Assembly: GCF_963676855.1 (NCBI RefSeq)
Contig: NZ_OY781460.1
Location: 372,001-436,000 of the forward strand
From: an uncultured Anaeromusa sp.
Lineage (GTDB): Bacteria; Bacillota; Negativicutes; Anaeromusales; Anaeromusaceae
Direction of reading: 5' to 3'
Length of the DNA stretch: 64,000 bases
The notes under the pieces were generated by a model that searched no databases, was not told the origin of the DNA, and saw only the letters and a program-made list of their open reading frames with translations. Shown in pieces: positions 16,392 to 25,880 of this stretch; position 1 is the stretch's first letter; each line of letters starts with the position of its first letter. A program made the translations under genes and the position numbers.

Positions 16392-18308
16392 TTATACTAC
16401 TGGCGTAGCTGCTTTTTCTTCCAGCAAAATAGCCAATGCTTCGGAAACCGTTTCTACCGGGCGGATATCTAAGCCCAAATGGCCTTCCGGAATGTCTTTG
16501 GCATTCTCCTTCGGAATCAGCATGACCTGCACGCCAGCTTGCTTCGCGCCATAAGCTTTTTCAAACACACCGCCTACGGCTTTGACGCGTCCTTGAATGG
16601 ACACTTCGCCAGTTACGGCTATGCTTTGTCGCACGGCGCGTCCGGAAATCGCGGAAATGAGCGCCGCCGTAATAGCTACCCCTGCGGAAGGCCCGTCAAT
16701 GCGTCCGCCGCCGACAATATTGATATGCAAATCAAAATCTGCCAAATCAGCGCCGATCAGCTTCCGCACCACCGCGGCAGCATTGAACACCGAATCCTTC
16801 GCCATAGAACCGGCGGTATCATTAAAGCGCATCGTTCCTTTGCCTTTTTCCGCTGCCGGAAAAGCCATTGCTTCAATTTCCAAAACCGACCCCAAATAGC
16901 CAGCCACGCCCAACCCGAAGACTTTGCCCACCTCGCTGGTAGTACTGGCTTTCTGGCTGACATACGGCGTCAAGCGGCTCACTTGAGCCACCCGGTACAC
17001 ATCCTCTAAGGAAATGCGCCCTTCCCCCCCGTCTTGTCGGTACAATGAAACGCCATGGGCATCCGCCAAAATATTGACAGCCTTGCGACCCTCAATGGTA
17101 TATTCGCTGATTAGTTCCGCCACGCCCGCCTCCAGGGTCACCTTGAGTTTACTGGCTGCGTTAATCACAATGGTCTGAATGTGCTGCGGCGTCAGCGGTT
17201 CAAAATAAATCTCCGCACAACGCGAGCGAATGGCCGGCGCAATGTCCTCCGCATCGCGCGTGGTAGCGCCAATGAGAATAAAGTCCGCCGGCGCGCCGTC
17301 CGTGAAGAGTTTGCGTACATAAGGAGGCACTTGGGGGTCGTTGGGATCATAGTAGGCAGATTCAAAATAAACCCGCTTATCCTCCAACACCTTGAGCAGC
17401 TTGCTCTGAAGCATGATATCCATTTCGCCGATTTCATCAATAAATAAAATACCGCCGTGAGCGTCCGTCACCAGGCCCGGCTTGGGTTCCGGCACGCCGC
17501 TGTCTACTAAGTCCCGGCGAGCCCCCTGGTAAATGGGATCATGCACGGAGCCCACCAACGGATTGGTAATATCCCGCGGGTCCCAGCGCAACGTCGTTCC
17601 ATCTACTTCGACAAACGGTGCATCCTGCGAAAACGGCGTATATGCCAACCGTTTCGCTTCTTCCAAGGCTATACGTGCCGCCGTTGTTTTGCCAACTCCA
17701 GGCGGTCCATACAAGATCAAATGCTGCGGATACGGAGACGCCAACTTGGAACGTAACGCCTCCAGCGCCCGCTCCTGGCCGACAATCTCATCAAAAGAAG
17801 CTGGCCGCAGCATGGACATAACGGATTTAGAAACGCTGCGTTCTTCCATTTTTTCCAGTTCTTCGTACTTTTTGCGCATGGCCGGCGTCTCGCCGCCGTC
17901 TTCGTCCCGCAACACCTGCAGGCGAATGTCGCGCAGATATTCTTGATGGCGCTCTTCCATCTTCTCGTTAACTTTTTTCTCAATGCGGTCTTCTACCCGC
18001 TTTTTCGCCAGCATATCCGCCAACAGATTCTCAATATCCTGCAAAGCAGCAGGAGTTTCCTGCCGCGGCGGGGCTTCCTTCAGCGTAGGATCATCAAAAA
18101 CCAACCGTTCCAGGCCCAACAGCCGCTGCTCAAAGCGCTCCGACTGCATCAACGGCAACACGCCCATTTTCCCCGCCTTAATGATCAACTTCTCTTGGCC
18201 GATCAAAGAAGCATAGGTGCGGTACAATGCCAAAAGCTGCCGTTCTTGAGACGGCTCCTTTTCCGGCATTTCTTCTTTATGCAAAATACGTTGTAGAAAA
18301 TCTTTCAT
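16392..18308 (-). CDS. lonC: Lon-family ATP-dependent protease, LonC/LonB type
   Basis: 638 residues. It lacks the long Lon substrate-binding N-domain. Instead a helical, charged region of about 160 residues precedes an AAA+ domain with Walker A GPPGVGKT (201-208) and Walker B GGILFIDEIGEM. A C-terminal S16 protease domain has the catalytic serine in DGPSAGVAI (about residue 539) and a lysine in VKAVGGVFEKAYGAK. This architecture fits the LonC proteins of spore-forming Firmicutes; proteolysis should be cytoplasmic. The neighbours rplI (upstream) and dnaB (downstream) are the conserved Firmicutes block. Confidence 0.85.
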   Translation of the reverse strand: MKDFLQRILHKEEMPEKEPSQERQLLALYRTYASLIGQEKLIIKAGKMGVLPLMQSERFEQRLLGLERLVFDDPTLKEAPPRQETPAALQDIENLLADMLAKKRVEDRIEKKVNEKMEERHQEYLRDIRLQVLRDEDGGETPAMRKKYEELEKMEERSVSKSVMSMLRPASFDEIVGQERALEALRSKLASPYPQHLILYGPPGVGKTTAARIALEEAKRLAYTPFSQDAPFVEVDGTTLRWDPRDITNPLVGSVHDPIYQGARRDLVDSGVPEPKPGLVTDAHGGILFIDEIGEMDIMLQSKLLKVLEDKRVYFESAYYDPNDPQVPPYVRKLFTDGAPADFILIGATTRDAEDIAPAIRSRCAEIYFEPLTPQHIQTIVINAASKLKVTLEAGVAELISEYTIEGRKAVNILADAHGVSLYRQDGGEGRISLEDVYRVAQVSRLTPYVSQKASTTSEVGKVFGLGVAGYLGSVLEIEAMAFPAAEKGKGTMRFNDTAGSMAKDSVFNAAAVVRKLIGADLADFDLHINIVGGGRIDGPSAGVAITAALISAISGRAVRQSIAVTGEVSIQGRVKAVGGVFEKAYGAKQAGVQVMLIPKENAKDIPEGHLGLDIRPVETVSEALAILLEEKAATPVV

Positions 18309-18343
18309 ACCCTACTTGACTCCGATCTATTAGGATATGAGGA

Positions 18344-18796
18344 TCAAGCCTTAGCTGCAACAATCTCCACCTGAATCTGTGTGCTGACTTCGGGGTGAAG
18401 CTTGATAGCCACCGGATAGATCCCCACTGTTTTTATAGCTTCCTTAATTTCAATCTTGCGCTTATCTACATCCAAATCATGCTGCTTAACCAGGGCATCC
18501 GCCACATCTTTGGACGTAATAGCGCCAAACACCTTGCCGCCTTCGCCGACTTTAACTTCTAGCTTCACTTTGACCTTCGTCATTTGTGAAGCCAATACTT
18601 TCGCTTCATCATGAGCGCGTTGTTCTTTATGCTCTTTGGCAGCCGATTGCTGCTTGGCGGTATTCACATTCGACGCTGTGGCTTCAATGGCCAACTGCTG
18701 CCGAAACAGTACGTTGCGCGCATAGGCCTCAGCCACTTCTATAATATCGCCTTTTTTACCTAATTTTTTAACTTCTTGCGTCAGAATTACCTTCAT
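18344..18796 (-). CDS. rplI: Ribosomal protein bL9
   Basis: 150 residues from the ATG at 18796, with AAGGAGAG 8 nt upstream; a GTG three codons earlier overlaps that site. N-domain [17 protein letters not shown]...[10 protein letters not shown], long connecting helix, C-domain ending in an acidic/basic strand. A 50S subunit protein. The start lies 28 bases inside the end of gdpP, so the two genes are probably translationally coupled. Confidence 0.97.
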   Translation of the reverse strand: MKVILTQEVKKLGKKGDIIEVAEAYARNVLFRQQLAIEATASNVNTAKQQSAAKEHKEQRAHDEAKVLASQMTKVKVKLEVKVGEGGKVFGAITSKDVADALVKQHDLDVDKRKIEIKEAIKTVGIYPVAIKLHPEVSTQIQVEIVAAKA

Positions 18797-20753
18797 CTGC
18801 TGCACTCTCCTTTGCTATCTCGTGGAGGATTTCCTCCAGCTGCATTTTTATGTCCGCTGCTGTAACACCGCGGATTTGCGCCCCGGCCACCGTCTGATGA
18901 CCGCCGCCACCGAAGCGCTCCATAATCACATGTACGTTGCAATCTCCTTGACAACGGGCGCTAATGCCTACACCGTCTTCATAAGGAAAGAGCACAAAAC
19001 TCATACATACGCCTTCCACCATCAAAAGCCCATCCGCCACCTGCGAGGCCACCACCTGCGCGTCCCGCACATCAGGCGGACAAACAGACACCGCCGCCCC
19101 TCCAGGCAGCATTTCCGTATCCACCATCATGCGCGCTTTAGCTTGAGTGGTTGCAAAGTCCGTACGGAACAAATAACGCACAAGCACTGGATCGGCGCCA
19201 GCGCGCCGCAAAAAAGACGCTGCCTCGAATGTGCGCACTCCCGCCTGCACGGTAAAACTTTTAGTATCTACTACAATGCCAGCATACAGGGCGGTAGCAT
19301 CCGAGCGGGTCAATTCCACCGATTCGTCAAAGTACATCAAAAGCTCCGCTACCATTTCGCTAGTTGAAGAGGCGGACGGCTCCAAATATACCAAAAAGGG
19401 ATTCAAAATGAAATCTTCACTACGCCGATGATGGTCAATAACAATAGTACGTTCAATCAGGCTAAGAAGTTCCGGGGCTGCCACCAGTCCTGGCCGATGC
19501 GTATCCACCACCACCAGCAAAACCCCTGGTTCTACCAACGCTTGTGCCTGATCCGCCGGTACCAACAGCCCCTCGTATTCGCTATAATCGGACAAAAGCT
19601 CCTCTAGCTTACGACTGGCCGTCCCCGGCTGACTAACAATAACACGAACCTCTTTCTTGAGGTGCCGCGCCATGCGAGCTACGCCAATGGCAGCACCTAA
19701 GCTGTCAAAGTCCTCCCCCACATGGCCCATGACCAAAACTTTGGACGCATCCAGCATACTTTTCCGTACTGCCTGCGCCACGGTCCGCGCCTTAACGCGG
19801 GTGTTTTTCTCCACTGCCTTAGATTTGCCACCAAAAAATTGCACTTTGCCATCACAGTACGCCGCTACTTGATCGCCGCCGCGTCCCAAGGCCACATCCA
19901 GGCCGATTTGCGCTCGTTCCCCCAGCGCCGCGAGCGATGGTTCGCCCGTAGCTACACCAACACTTAAGGTAACTGGAATGCGATTGCCTGCATGAAGCTC
20001 TCGCACGCGGTCCAGAACGTCAAATTTCTCTCGCATGGCTTTTTCCAGTTGCCCGCGCCCCAGCATGACCAAATAAATATCCCGGGTATATTTTTTAGAA
20101 AATCCTTTTAGCCCGGCTACCCAATCGACAATTTCCTTATTCACCGCCGCCAGAAGCTCCGCCCGTTTACTCTCCGTCAGCCCCTGGAGGACATCGTCAA
20201 AGTTGTCAATCTGAACATAAGCAACGGCGGGCAACGCCGCCTTGAGAGCCAACCGACGTCCTTCTTCTTCGGTCATATCTTGGATGTACAAAATCATACG
20301 TTCTTCCGCCGGTCGGTGCAAAACCAGATAATAATGGGCCCCAGCCATAAAGGTGAATTCTCCCGCCTGTCCCCACCAACCGTTAGGCAGCAGTTCCGGC
20401 CAAAGCAAATCAATACGAGCTCCTGTATGCAACCGTCCTTCCGACCACTCCAGCAGGCGATCATTGTGCCAACAAACCAAGCCCTCTTGATCGATTACCG
20501 CAATCGCCAGCGGCAACTCTTCCAGCGCATATTTTTCTGCGGCTCCCACCTGCACTGCTAGCTTTTTTATGTAACTTTCTAACTCGCGCTGATTCTCATG
20601 ACGCTGCTCCCGCCCGTATAAATACAACGCCCCTAAAAAAAACGAGCCCAACAACGTAACATATAAATTGTAAAAACTAAACAGCGCCAGCAGGCACAGC
20701 CCCACAATCAAGTAGAGACGCGCCTCTCTCCAAAAATCAGGAATGAGTTTCAT
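18768..20753 (-). CDS. gdpP: c-di-AMP phosphodiesterase GdpP (DHH/DHHA1)
   Basis: 661 residues in GdpP order: two N-terminal membrane helices (about 11-47), a PAS-like region (about 75-170), a degenerate GGDEF domain (about 172-300), then DHH with [23 protein letters not shown] and [11 protein letters not shown], and DHHA1 ending in [14 protein letters not shown]. GdpP hydrolyses c-di-AMP to pApA, linking the nucleotide to osmotic and wall homeostasis. AGGAGG lies 8 nt before the ATG. It is cotranscribed with yybS upstream (12-nt gap) and rplI downstream (overlap). Confidence 0.93.
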   Translation of the reverse strand: MKLIPDFWREARLYLIVGLCLLALFSFYNLYVTLLGSFFLGALYLYGREQRHENQRELESYIKKLAVQVGAAEKYALEELPLAIAVIDQEGLVCWHNDRLLEWSEGRLHTGARIDLLWPELLPNGWWGQAGEFTFMAGAHYYLVLHRPAEERMILYIQDMTEEEGRRLALKAALPAVAYVQIDNFDDVLQGLTESKRAELLAAVNKEIVDWVAGLKGFSKKYTRDIYLVMLGRGQLEKAMREKFDVLDRVRELHAGNRIPVTLSVGVATGEPSLAALGERAQIGLDVALGRGGDQVAAYCDGKVQFFGGKSKAVEKNTRVKARTVAQAVRKSMLDASKVLVMGHVGEDFDSLGAAIGVARMARHLKKEVRVIVSQPGTASRKLEELLSDYSEYEGLLVPADQAQALVEPGVLLVVVDTHRPGLVAAPELLSLIERTIVIDHHRRSEDFILNPFLVYLEPSASSTSEMVAELLMYFDESVELTRSDATALYAGIVVDTKSFTVQAGVRTFEAASFLRRAGADPVLVRYLFRTDFATTQAKARMMVDTEMLPGGAAVSVCPPDVRDAQVVASQVADGLLMVEGVCMSFVLFPYEDGVGISARCQGDCNVHVIMERFGGGGHQTVAGAQIRGVTAADIKMQLEEILHEIAKESAADEGNSDARS

Positions 20754-20765
20754 GACAGTCGCCTC

Positions 20766-21728
20766 CTACGATGGTTCCCCCGGTTTTCGCAGCCGACGCA
20801 CATCCACCCACGCTTCGGCCACCCCGGCATAAATCACCAGTTGCGTCAAAAAGCCATTAGTCACAAGCAACAACAAAATCAACCCACGCACAAATTTAGG
20901 CAAACGATACTTATCCGTCAGAAATACGACTAACGACAAGCCTTGCACAAATAGAAACAGACTGGCCACAACCTGCACGTTCATAGCAATGTCCCGCAGC
21001 CATAACCACTCGCGACTGGAACCCCAATAGGCCCCCACCAACGCCAAGGCGTACGCATAAGCAAGCCCGCCGTGAAAACGCCATTGTTGAAATGGTGGGA
21101 ACGCAGGCACTTCCATGCCCAAACGGCGCAATACAAGCCGCGCTACAACAAAGTTTAGATACGTATCCACCACTGCCGCCATAGCAAAACCAGCTGGCAG
21201 AATAATGCGTAATACATCTACTAACTGCCCCATCGTCGCCGCCAACCGTTGCAATTCTTCTTCTTGCATACCCATGGAGCGATACACAGCCAGCGCCTCT
21301 TCTGTACCTTTTGCCATTACATCAATTTGCATCTCTAACGGATTGATACCTAAAATGAAAGCGCTCAGACCCAAAACGGCTACCTTAGAGATCAACGAAG
21401 CCAAAGAACCCCAAGCCAATGCCTTGCCTGGCGAATAGGCTTCCCGAATCGCATGTCCCAGAACAATACCAATTAAGCCAAACCCAACTACCACGCTTAA
21501 TGCGTGCAGCGGGTGCATTAATACGGCAATCAGCACGCCCGCCGATAGCGTCGCCATCACGCTCCAACGAAAGCCATGGCGAACTCCTAAAAGAATGATC
21601 GGCACCGGCCAGAGCATATTAACAAAAGGACCCAAGATGGGTAAATACGCGCTCATCAAAGCAAAAACAATGGCAATCGCCGATAAAATACCGCCTTCTA
21701 CCAGCGGCCGAATTCGTGTCTGCGTCAT
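20766..21728 (-). CDS. yybS: YybS-like membrane protein (DUF2232)
   Basis: 320 residues from the ATG at 21728 (GAGG 8 nt upstream); the open frame reaches 21803 but has no earlier ribosome site. It is hydrophobic, with about eight helices. The first is preceded by RIRPLVEGGILSAIAIVFAL, typical of DUF2232 proteins, which resemble ECF S-components. Function unknown; it commonly precedes gdpP in Firmicutes. The leader contains a perfect CTCTTGGC/GCCAAGAG hairpin (21783-21806). Confidence 0.85.
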   Translation of the reverse strand: MTQTRIRPLVEGGILSAIAIVFALMSAYLPILGPFVNMLWPVPIILLGVRHGFRWSVMATLSAGVLIAVLMHPLHALSVVVGFGLIGIVLGHAIREAYSPGKALAWGSLASLISKVAVLGLSAFILGINPLEMQIDVMAKGTEEALAVYRSMGMQEEELQRLAATMGQLVDVLRIILPAGFAMAAVVDTYLNFVVARLVLRRLGMEVPAFPPFQQWRFHGGLAYAYALALVGAYWGSSREWLWLRDIAMNVQVVASLFLFVQGLSLVVFLTDKYRLPKFVRGLILLLLVTNGFLTQLVIYAGVAEAWVDVRRLRKPGEPS

Positions 21729-21840
21729 GCAACAACCTCGTTTCCCAAAATAACAAGTATATCTTGTATTAAATTCGCAGTCCTCTTGGCTCTTTCCTGC
21801 CAAGAGTTATCGTTTAAAAATAATTGCACTACAGAACCAG

Positions 21841-21907
21841 AGAATCTGAGGGCACGCAGGAGGAATAAGCATACCCTCTCTTGACTCCCGCGACTCTTAT
21901 TCAACCC
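21841..21907 (-). repeat. R2 intergenic repeat, copy d
   Basis: Minus strand GGGTTGAATAAGAGTCGCGG, then GTCAAGAGAGGGTATG. It sits in the divergent region between yybS and the UspA gene (21729-22053), which also holds a CCCTTTTGGCC/GGGCCAAAGGG hairpin at about 21920-21946. Confidence 0.5.
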
Positions 21908-22053
21908 AGAGAAATTTCTCCCTTTTGGCCCTGCAAGGGCCAAAGGGCTTAATTTTTAACAGCCAACAGGATTCCCTAGACAAACAGCGAATAAAACATG
22001 TAACATAATTTAAGAATAGCAACAAATTCATTCTTCGCTGGGAGGTGCTTTGG

Positions 22054-22482
22054 ATGAGCGTTAGCCGCATTATTTTCGCATTCGACGGTTCAGAAACCAG
22101 CCGCAAGGCCTTACCTTGGGCTATCCGCTTTGCCAAGGAAAGCGGTGCGACCACTATTTTATTGAGTGTTTTTGAACCTTTAGCTCAGTATCCTATCGGC
22201 AAAGCAGCTAATTTGCTGCAATTTGAAATGTCCGCCAAGCAGTATCTGGAAGACTTGCAAAACGACGCCAGAGAGGCTTTTTTAAAGGAAGGTCTTACTA
22301 TCGAAACCATCCTTCTCGACGGAAATCCCGCCGATGAAATCATAAGCTATGCCGCCGCCAACCCGATTGACCTAATTTTGTGCGGCACTCGCGGCTTGGG
22401 AGAAATCGGTTCCCTGCTCTTAGGCAGCGTAGCACATAAACTTGTTACTTATTCTCAGGTTCCTGTGCTAGTTATTAAGTAA
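22054..22482 (+). CDS. Universal stress protein (UspA family)
   Basis: 142 residues from the ATG at 22054, with GGGAGG 8 nt upstream. Single Usp domain: SRIIFAFDGSETSRKAL at the N-terminus and the ATP-binding signature GTRGLGEIGSLLLGSVAHKL then VPVLVIK at the end. G-2x-G-9x-G(S) is intact, so it belongs to the ATP-binding subgroup. A cytoplasmic stress-response protein; the target process is not evident. Divergent from yybS. Confidence 0.93.
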   Translation: MSVSRIIFAFDGSETSRKALPWAIRFAKESGATTILLSVFEPLAQYPIGKAANLLQFEMSAKQYLEDLQNDAREAFLKEGLTIETILLDGNPADEIISYAAANPIDLILCGTRGLGEIGSLLLGSVAHKLVTYSQVPVLVIK

Positions 22483-22601
22483 TGATACCATACTCCAGTT
22501 ATTTTGCAAGGTAAGTTCTGGCCGCAGCTACGCTGCAAGCCACTTTGTAGAAGGCGTCCGCTTTCTAACCGCCTTGCCCACTCAGAACAATCGAAGGAAC
22601 G

Positions 22602-25499
22602 ATGCCAATGAATGACAAGGCGCCTCACGCAACATTAACACAAGAAGAAATTGAAGCCCTGCTGAAAGCTCTGCCGCCAGACGAAACGCCGGTAGACTCC
22701 TCTTCAGCAGGGTCTGTTGACGTGCCCAGCCATGATCAAAACGCACAAATGAGTCAGGATGACATTGCTGCGTTATTTTCTTCTATTCAACCGGAAGAAC
22801 CGACCACCGCAGAAGCAGCTACCGAAGTGGCTCCTGCCGCACCAGCAGCCGATCCAAACGCTCAAATGAGTCCAGACGATATCGCCGCTCTCTTTGCCTC
22901 CATGCAAGGCGAACCGGAGAAAACTGCAGAACCGATCATCGCAGAAACTACTCCAGAAGCGCCTCCAGTTGAACCGACAGCCGATCCGAATGCCAAGATG
23001 AGCCCAGACGATATCGCTGCTCTCTTTGCTTCTATGCAGACCGAGCCGGAAAAAGCGGAAGAACCAACTATCCCAGAAGCAGCAACAGAAATGGCTCCTG
23101 CCGAACCGGCAGCCGATCCAAATGCCAAGATGAGCCCAGATGACATCGCCGCACTCTTGGCTTCCATGCAGACCGAGCCGGAAAAAGCAGAAGAACCAAC
23201 TATCCCAGAAGTGGCGACAGAAGCGGCTCCTGCCGAACCGACAGCCGATCCGAATGCCAAGATGAGCCCAGACGATATCGCCGCTCTCTTGGCCTCTATG
23301 CAAGGCGAAACGGAGAAAACGGAGGAACCAACTATCGCAGAAGCGGCAGCGGAAGCAGTTTCTGCCGAACCGGCAGTCGATCCGAATGCCACTATGAGCC
23401 CGGATGACATCGCCGCGCTCTTAGCCTCCATGCAAGGTGAGCCGGAAAAAGCAGCAGAACCGACCATCGCTGAGGTAGCAACAGAACCAGCTCCTGCTCA
23501 ACCAACAGCCGATCCGAATGCCACTATGAACCCGGACGACATTGCCGCTCTCTTAGCCTCTATGCAAGGCGAGACGGAGAAAACGGAAGAACCAACTATC
23601 CCAGAAGCGGCGACGGAAGCAGCCCCTGTTGCACCGCCAGCCGATCCGAATGCCACTATGAGCCCGGACGACATTGCCGCTCTCTTAGCCTCTATGCAAG
23701 GCGAGACGGAGAAAACGGAAGAACCAACTATCCCAGAAGCGGCAACCGAAGCAATTTCTGCCGAACCGCCAGCCGATCCGAATGCCAAGATGAGCCAGGA
23801 TGATGTTGCCGCGCTCTTGGCCTCTATGCAAGGCGAGACGGAGAAAATGGAAGAACCAACTATCGCAGAAGCGGCAACCGAAGCAATTTCTGCCGAACCG
23901 CCAGCCGATCCGAATGCCAAGATGAGCCAGGATGATGTTGCCGCGCTCTTGGCCTCCATGCAAGGCAATGAAGAAACGCCTGAAGATCCCGAAACAAAAA
24001 ATGAACCGCCAGCCCCCGAGGCAGCAATACCAATAGAGCCTCCATTAATAGATCCAGAGCCCGGAAAAAGCATGTCCCAAGATGAAATCGAAAAACTCCT
24101 TTCCGATTTAGGGCCGCTTGAGCAAGAAATAGCTGCCGAAACAACGCCTAAACTGGATGATACTCAGCCAGTTCCCATATTGCCCGATGCAGTAGCCGTT
24201 GCTGTGGAACCGGCCGTTGAAGAAACGTCACCTCCAACTCCGTCTCTCCCAGGACGCTTCGCTGCCTTCTTACTTCTACTTAAAGCACAGTTTGCCAAAC
24301 TGCCTTTTCGCAAACGTGCTGCTGTGCCGGAAGCGCAAGAATCAATCCCAACCAAAAGCGAAGCCACCGCCCTTTCTACTAATGAAGAAGAGGACGCTAG
24401 CGCCCGCAAGCTTAGTTTCAAAGCGATTGCTGCCACAACTTTGCTTTTATTACCACTAGTCGTTCTCGCGGGTTACTATTTGGGAGTAAAGCAGCACAAC
24501 TCAGAGGATGCAGCTACACTGGCACCCAAAGAAGCCTTATCCCAAAAAGGAGTAGCATTCAGCCAACAAGCCTTTGTCGAGAATGCCGAGCGCGGCAATC
24601 TTACCATCGCAGGACTATTTCTAGAGGGAGGTATGTCGCCGGAAGTGTTCCGCGCTTTTGACGGCTACACACCTTTGATTGCCGCCTCAGAATCAGGCAG
24701 ACTGGCAACAGTAGAACTTTTATTAAACCATGGCGCCAATGTAAATGCCATCGATAAAGACAAGCAAACCGCTCTCATGCGCGCAGCTGCCGCCGGGCGA
24801 CTCGATGTCGTGCGTCTTTTAATTGACCGAGGCGCCGACCTTGCCCGCAAAGACAAATTGGGTCAAACCGCCCTACGCTTAGCTGCCAACCGCAACCAAG
24901 GTGCCGTTGTACAATGGCTTCGTTCGCTCAACGCGCCGGATGAAGGGCCAGCTGCCGGCACGCCTCCGGCACCGCCGCCGGAACTGGCAACCGCTAAGCC
25001 TTCCAACGTACCGGACAGCCAAATTTCGCCATCATTGCTACTGGCGAACGGTCAGGCCGGTCCCATAAAAATTGGTTTGGGCTTGGCTGGCATCCGCAGC
25101 GCTTATCCAGAAGCCAAAATTAGCCCCGATGAAATCTACATCGGCGATCGCCGCTATCAAATTTTAAATGTTTATCCGGACCCGCGCGATACTACACCAG
25201 CCCTCTCCATCACGCTTAGCCCGGCTCGTTCCGTCTTGAGCGTCGACGTCTATTCTTCTACTTTCCGCACCAATAAAAACATCGGCGTCGGCTCCACGCT
25301 AGGCGAGCTGCGCCAAAGCCATACGTTGAAAGCCATTCGTTATATGGATGGTTCCTTCCTTGCTACTGCCAGCGATACTACTGTTCTCTTTGAACTTGGG
25401 GTTTCTGTCGAATCACTGCCTACGGAATGGCTGCAGGGGAATCCCGAAAATACCTTGCCTAACAACCTCAAGATTAGCCGCATCATCGTGCAGCAATAA
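22602..25499 (+). CDS. Membrane protein with twelve FliM-N-terminus-like motifs and ankyrin repeats
   Basis: 965 residues. The N-terminal 500 residues are an acidic, Pro/Ala/Glu-rich array. It opens with LTQEEIEALLKAL, has ten MS(Q/P)DDIAALLASM-type motifs (mostly one per 44 residues) and closes with MSQDEIEKLLSDL. All twelve match the LSQ-x-EID-x-LL peptide by which FliM/FliY bind CheY-P. A basic segment and one membrane helix (about 605-628) follow, then three ankyrin repeats (about 686-785, with GYTPLIAASESGRLATVELLL and LLIDRGADLARKDKLGQTAL), a Pro-rich linker and an unrecognised 150-residue C-domain. By the positive-inside rule the motif array is cytoplasmic and the ankyrins outside. Start ATG 22602 or, better spaced from AAGGAA, 22608. 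The neighbour yjfB is motility-linked. Function unknown; a CheY-P docking or buffering role is inference. Confidence 0.75.
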   Translation: MPMNDKAPHATLTQEEIEALLKALPPDETPVDSSSAGSVDVPSHDQNAQMSQDDIAALFSSIQPEEPTTAEAATEVAPAAPAADPNAQMSPDDIAALFASMQGEPEKTAEPIIAETTPEAPPVEPTADPNAKMSPDDIAALFASMQTEPEKAEEPTIPEAATEMAPAEPAADPNAKMSPDDIAALLASMQTEPEKAEEPTIPEVATEAAPAEPTADPNAKMSPDDIAALLASMQGETEKTEEPTIAEAAAEAVSAEPAVDPNATMSPDDIAALLASMQGEPEKAAEPTIAEVATEPAPAQPTADPNATMNPDDIAALLASMQGETEKTEEPTIPEAATEAAPVAPPADPNATMSPDDIAALLASMQGETEKTEEPTIPEAATEAISAEPPADPNAKMSQDDVAALLASMQGETEKMEEPTIAEAATEAISAEPPADPNAKMSQDDVAALLASMQGNEETPEDPETKNEPPAPEAAIPIEPPLIDPEPGKSMSQDEIEKLLSDLGPLEQEIAAETTPKLDDTQPVPILPDAVAVAVEPAVEETSPPTPSLPGRFAAFLLLLKAQFAKLPFRKRAAVPEAQESIPTKSEATALSTNEEEDASARKLSFKAIAATTLLLLPLVVLAGYYLGVKQHNSEDAATLAPKEALSQKGVAFSQQAFVENAERGNLTIAGLFLEGGMSPEVFRAFDGYTPLIAASESGRLATVELLLNHGANVNAIDKDKQTALMRAAAAGRLDVVRLLIDRGADLARKDKLGQTALRLAANRNQGAVVQWLRSLNAPDEGPAAGTPPAPPPELATAKPSNVPDSQISPSLLLANGQAGPIKIGLGLAGIRSAYPEAKISPDEIYIGDRRYQILNVYPDPRDTTPALSITLSPARSVLSVDVYSSTFRTNKNIGVGSTLGELRQSHTLKAIRYMDGSFLATASDTTVLFELGVSVESLPTEWLQGNPENTLPNNLKISRIIVQQ
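22749..23967 (+). repeat. Coding tandem repeat, 132-bp unit
   Basis: Motif start codons lie at 22749, 22866, 22998, 23130, 23262, 23394, 23526, 23658, 23790 and 23922. The spacing is 117 and then exactly 132 bases eight times. The last units are almost identical, indicating recent duplication. Confidence 0.95.
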
Positions 25500-25505
25500 G
25501 ATACG

Positions 25506-25560
25506 GGAATTGAGCAAGCGTCGCGAAGAGAATCAGAGGGCTCGAATGAGGATTACTGGG
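25506..25560 (+). repeat. R2 intergenic repeat, copy e
   Basis: AATTGAGCAAGCGTCGCGAA, then GAGAATCAGAGGGCTCGAATGAGG. It is the closest relative of copy i (49331). Confidence 0.65.
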
Positions 25561-25569
25561 TATAAAGAA

Positions 25570-25596
25570 AACCCCTTAGCTTATAGCTAAGGGGTT
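25570..25596. terminator. Terminator between convergent genes
   Basis: AACCCCTTAGC-ttata-GCTAAGGGGTT. On the minus strand it is followed by TTTCTTT, so it fits the yjfB-like gene best. Confidence 0.85.
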
Positions 25597-25611
25597 ACAT
25601 TACAACTATAT

Positions 25612-25785
25612 TCAAGCTTGAATGTCAAGGTTTTCTCCCAGACCAGGAATAGCCGGCATCAGCATATCCAGTTCACGGCCAGCCTGTTCTGTGCCATTAT
25701 CCATGGCTTTTTTCATAATGGAAACTCCAACTTGGTCCTGAACTCGACTTTGACTCATCGACATGGACAAAAGAGCGATATCCAT
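25612..25785 (-). CDS. yjfB: YjfB-like putative motility protein (57 residues)
   Basis: The small gene starts at the ATG at 25785, with AAGGAGGTG ahead of it, and stops at 25612. It encodes MDIALLSMSMSQ at the N-terminus, then VGVSIMKKAMDNGTEQAG and a tail with MPAIPGLGENLDIQA. The MDIA(A/L)LS-M-x-S-Q start, the V-x-I-x-x-x-KKAMD centre and the 55-65 residue length are those of the YjfB family, annotated as putative motility proteins. It is convergent with the FliM-motif array gene and has its own terminator at 25570. Confidence 0.75.
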   Translation of the reverse strand: MDIALLSMSMSQSRVQDQVGVSIMKKAMDNGTEQAGRELDMLMPAIPGLGENLDIQA

Positions 25786-25880
25786 TCGCCACCTCCTTAC
25801 TGCCCAACAACATGTTCTTACTATTTATTATACCATAACCATCCCATAAAATTCACTGTCTTTTCCGGAGGTTATTTATT

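Noticed and set aside
22483..22600. Riboswitch (c-di-GMP type) upstream of the FliM-motif gene
   Set aside because: The region is GC-rich with small hairpins but lacks the conserved GEMM core and tetraloop receptor sequences.
22749..23967. CRISPR-like regular repeats
   Set aside because: The 132-bp period has no unique spacers and is fully coding in one frame; there are no cas genes nearby.
22773..24144. Long open frames on the minus strand across the repeat gene
   Set aside because: They mirror the 132-bp unit in the antisense direction, have low-complexity Ala/Gly/Ser or Trp/Cys-rich translations, and no ribosome sites.
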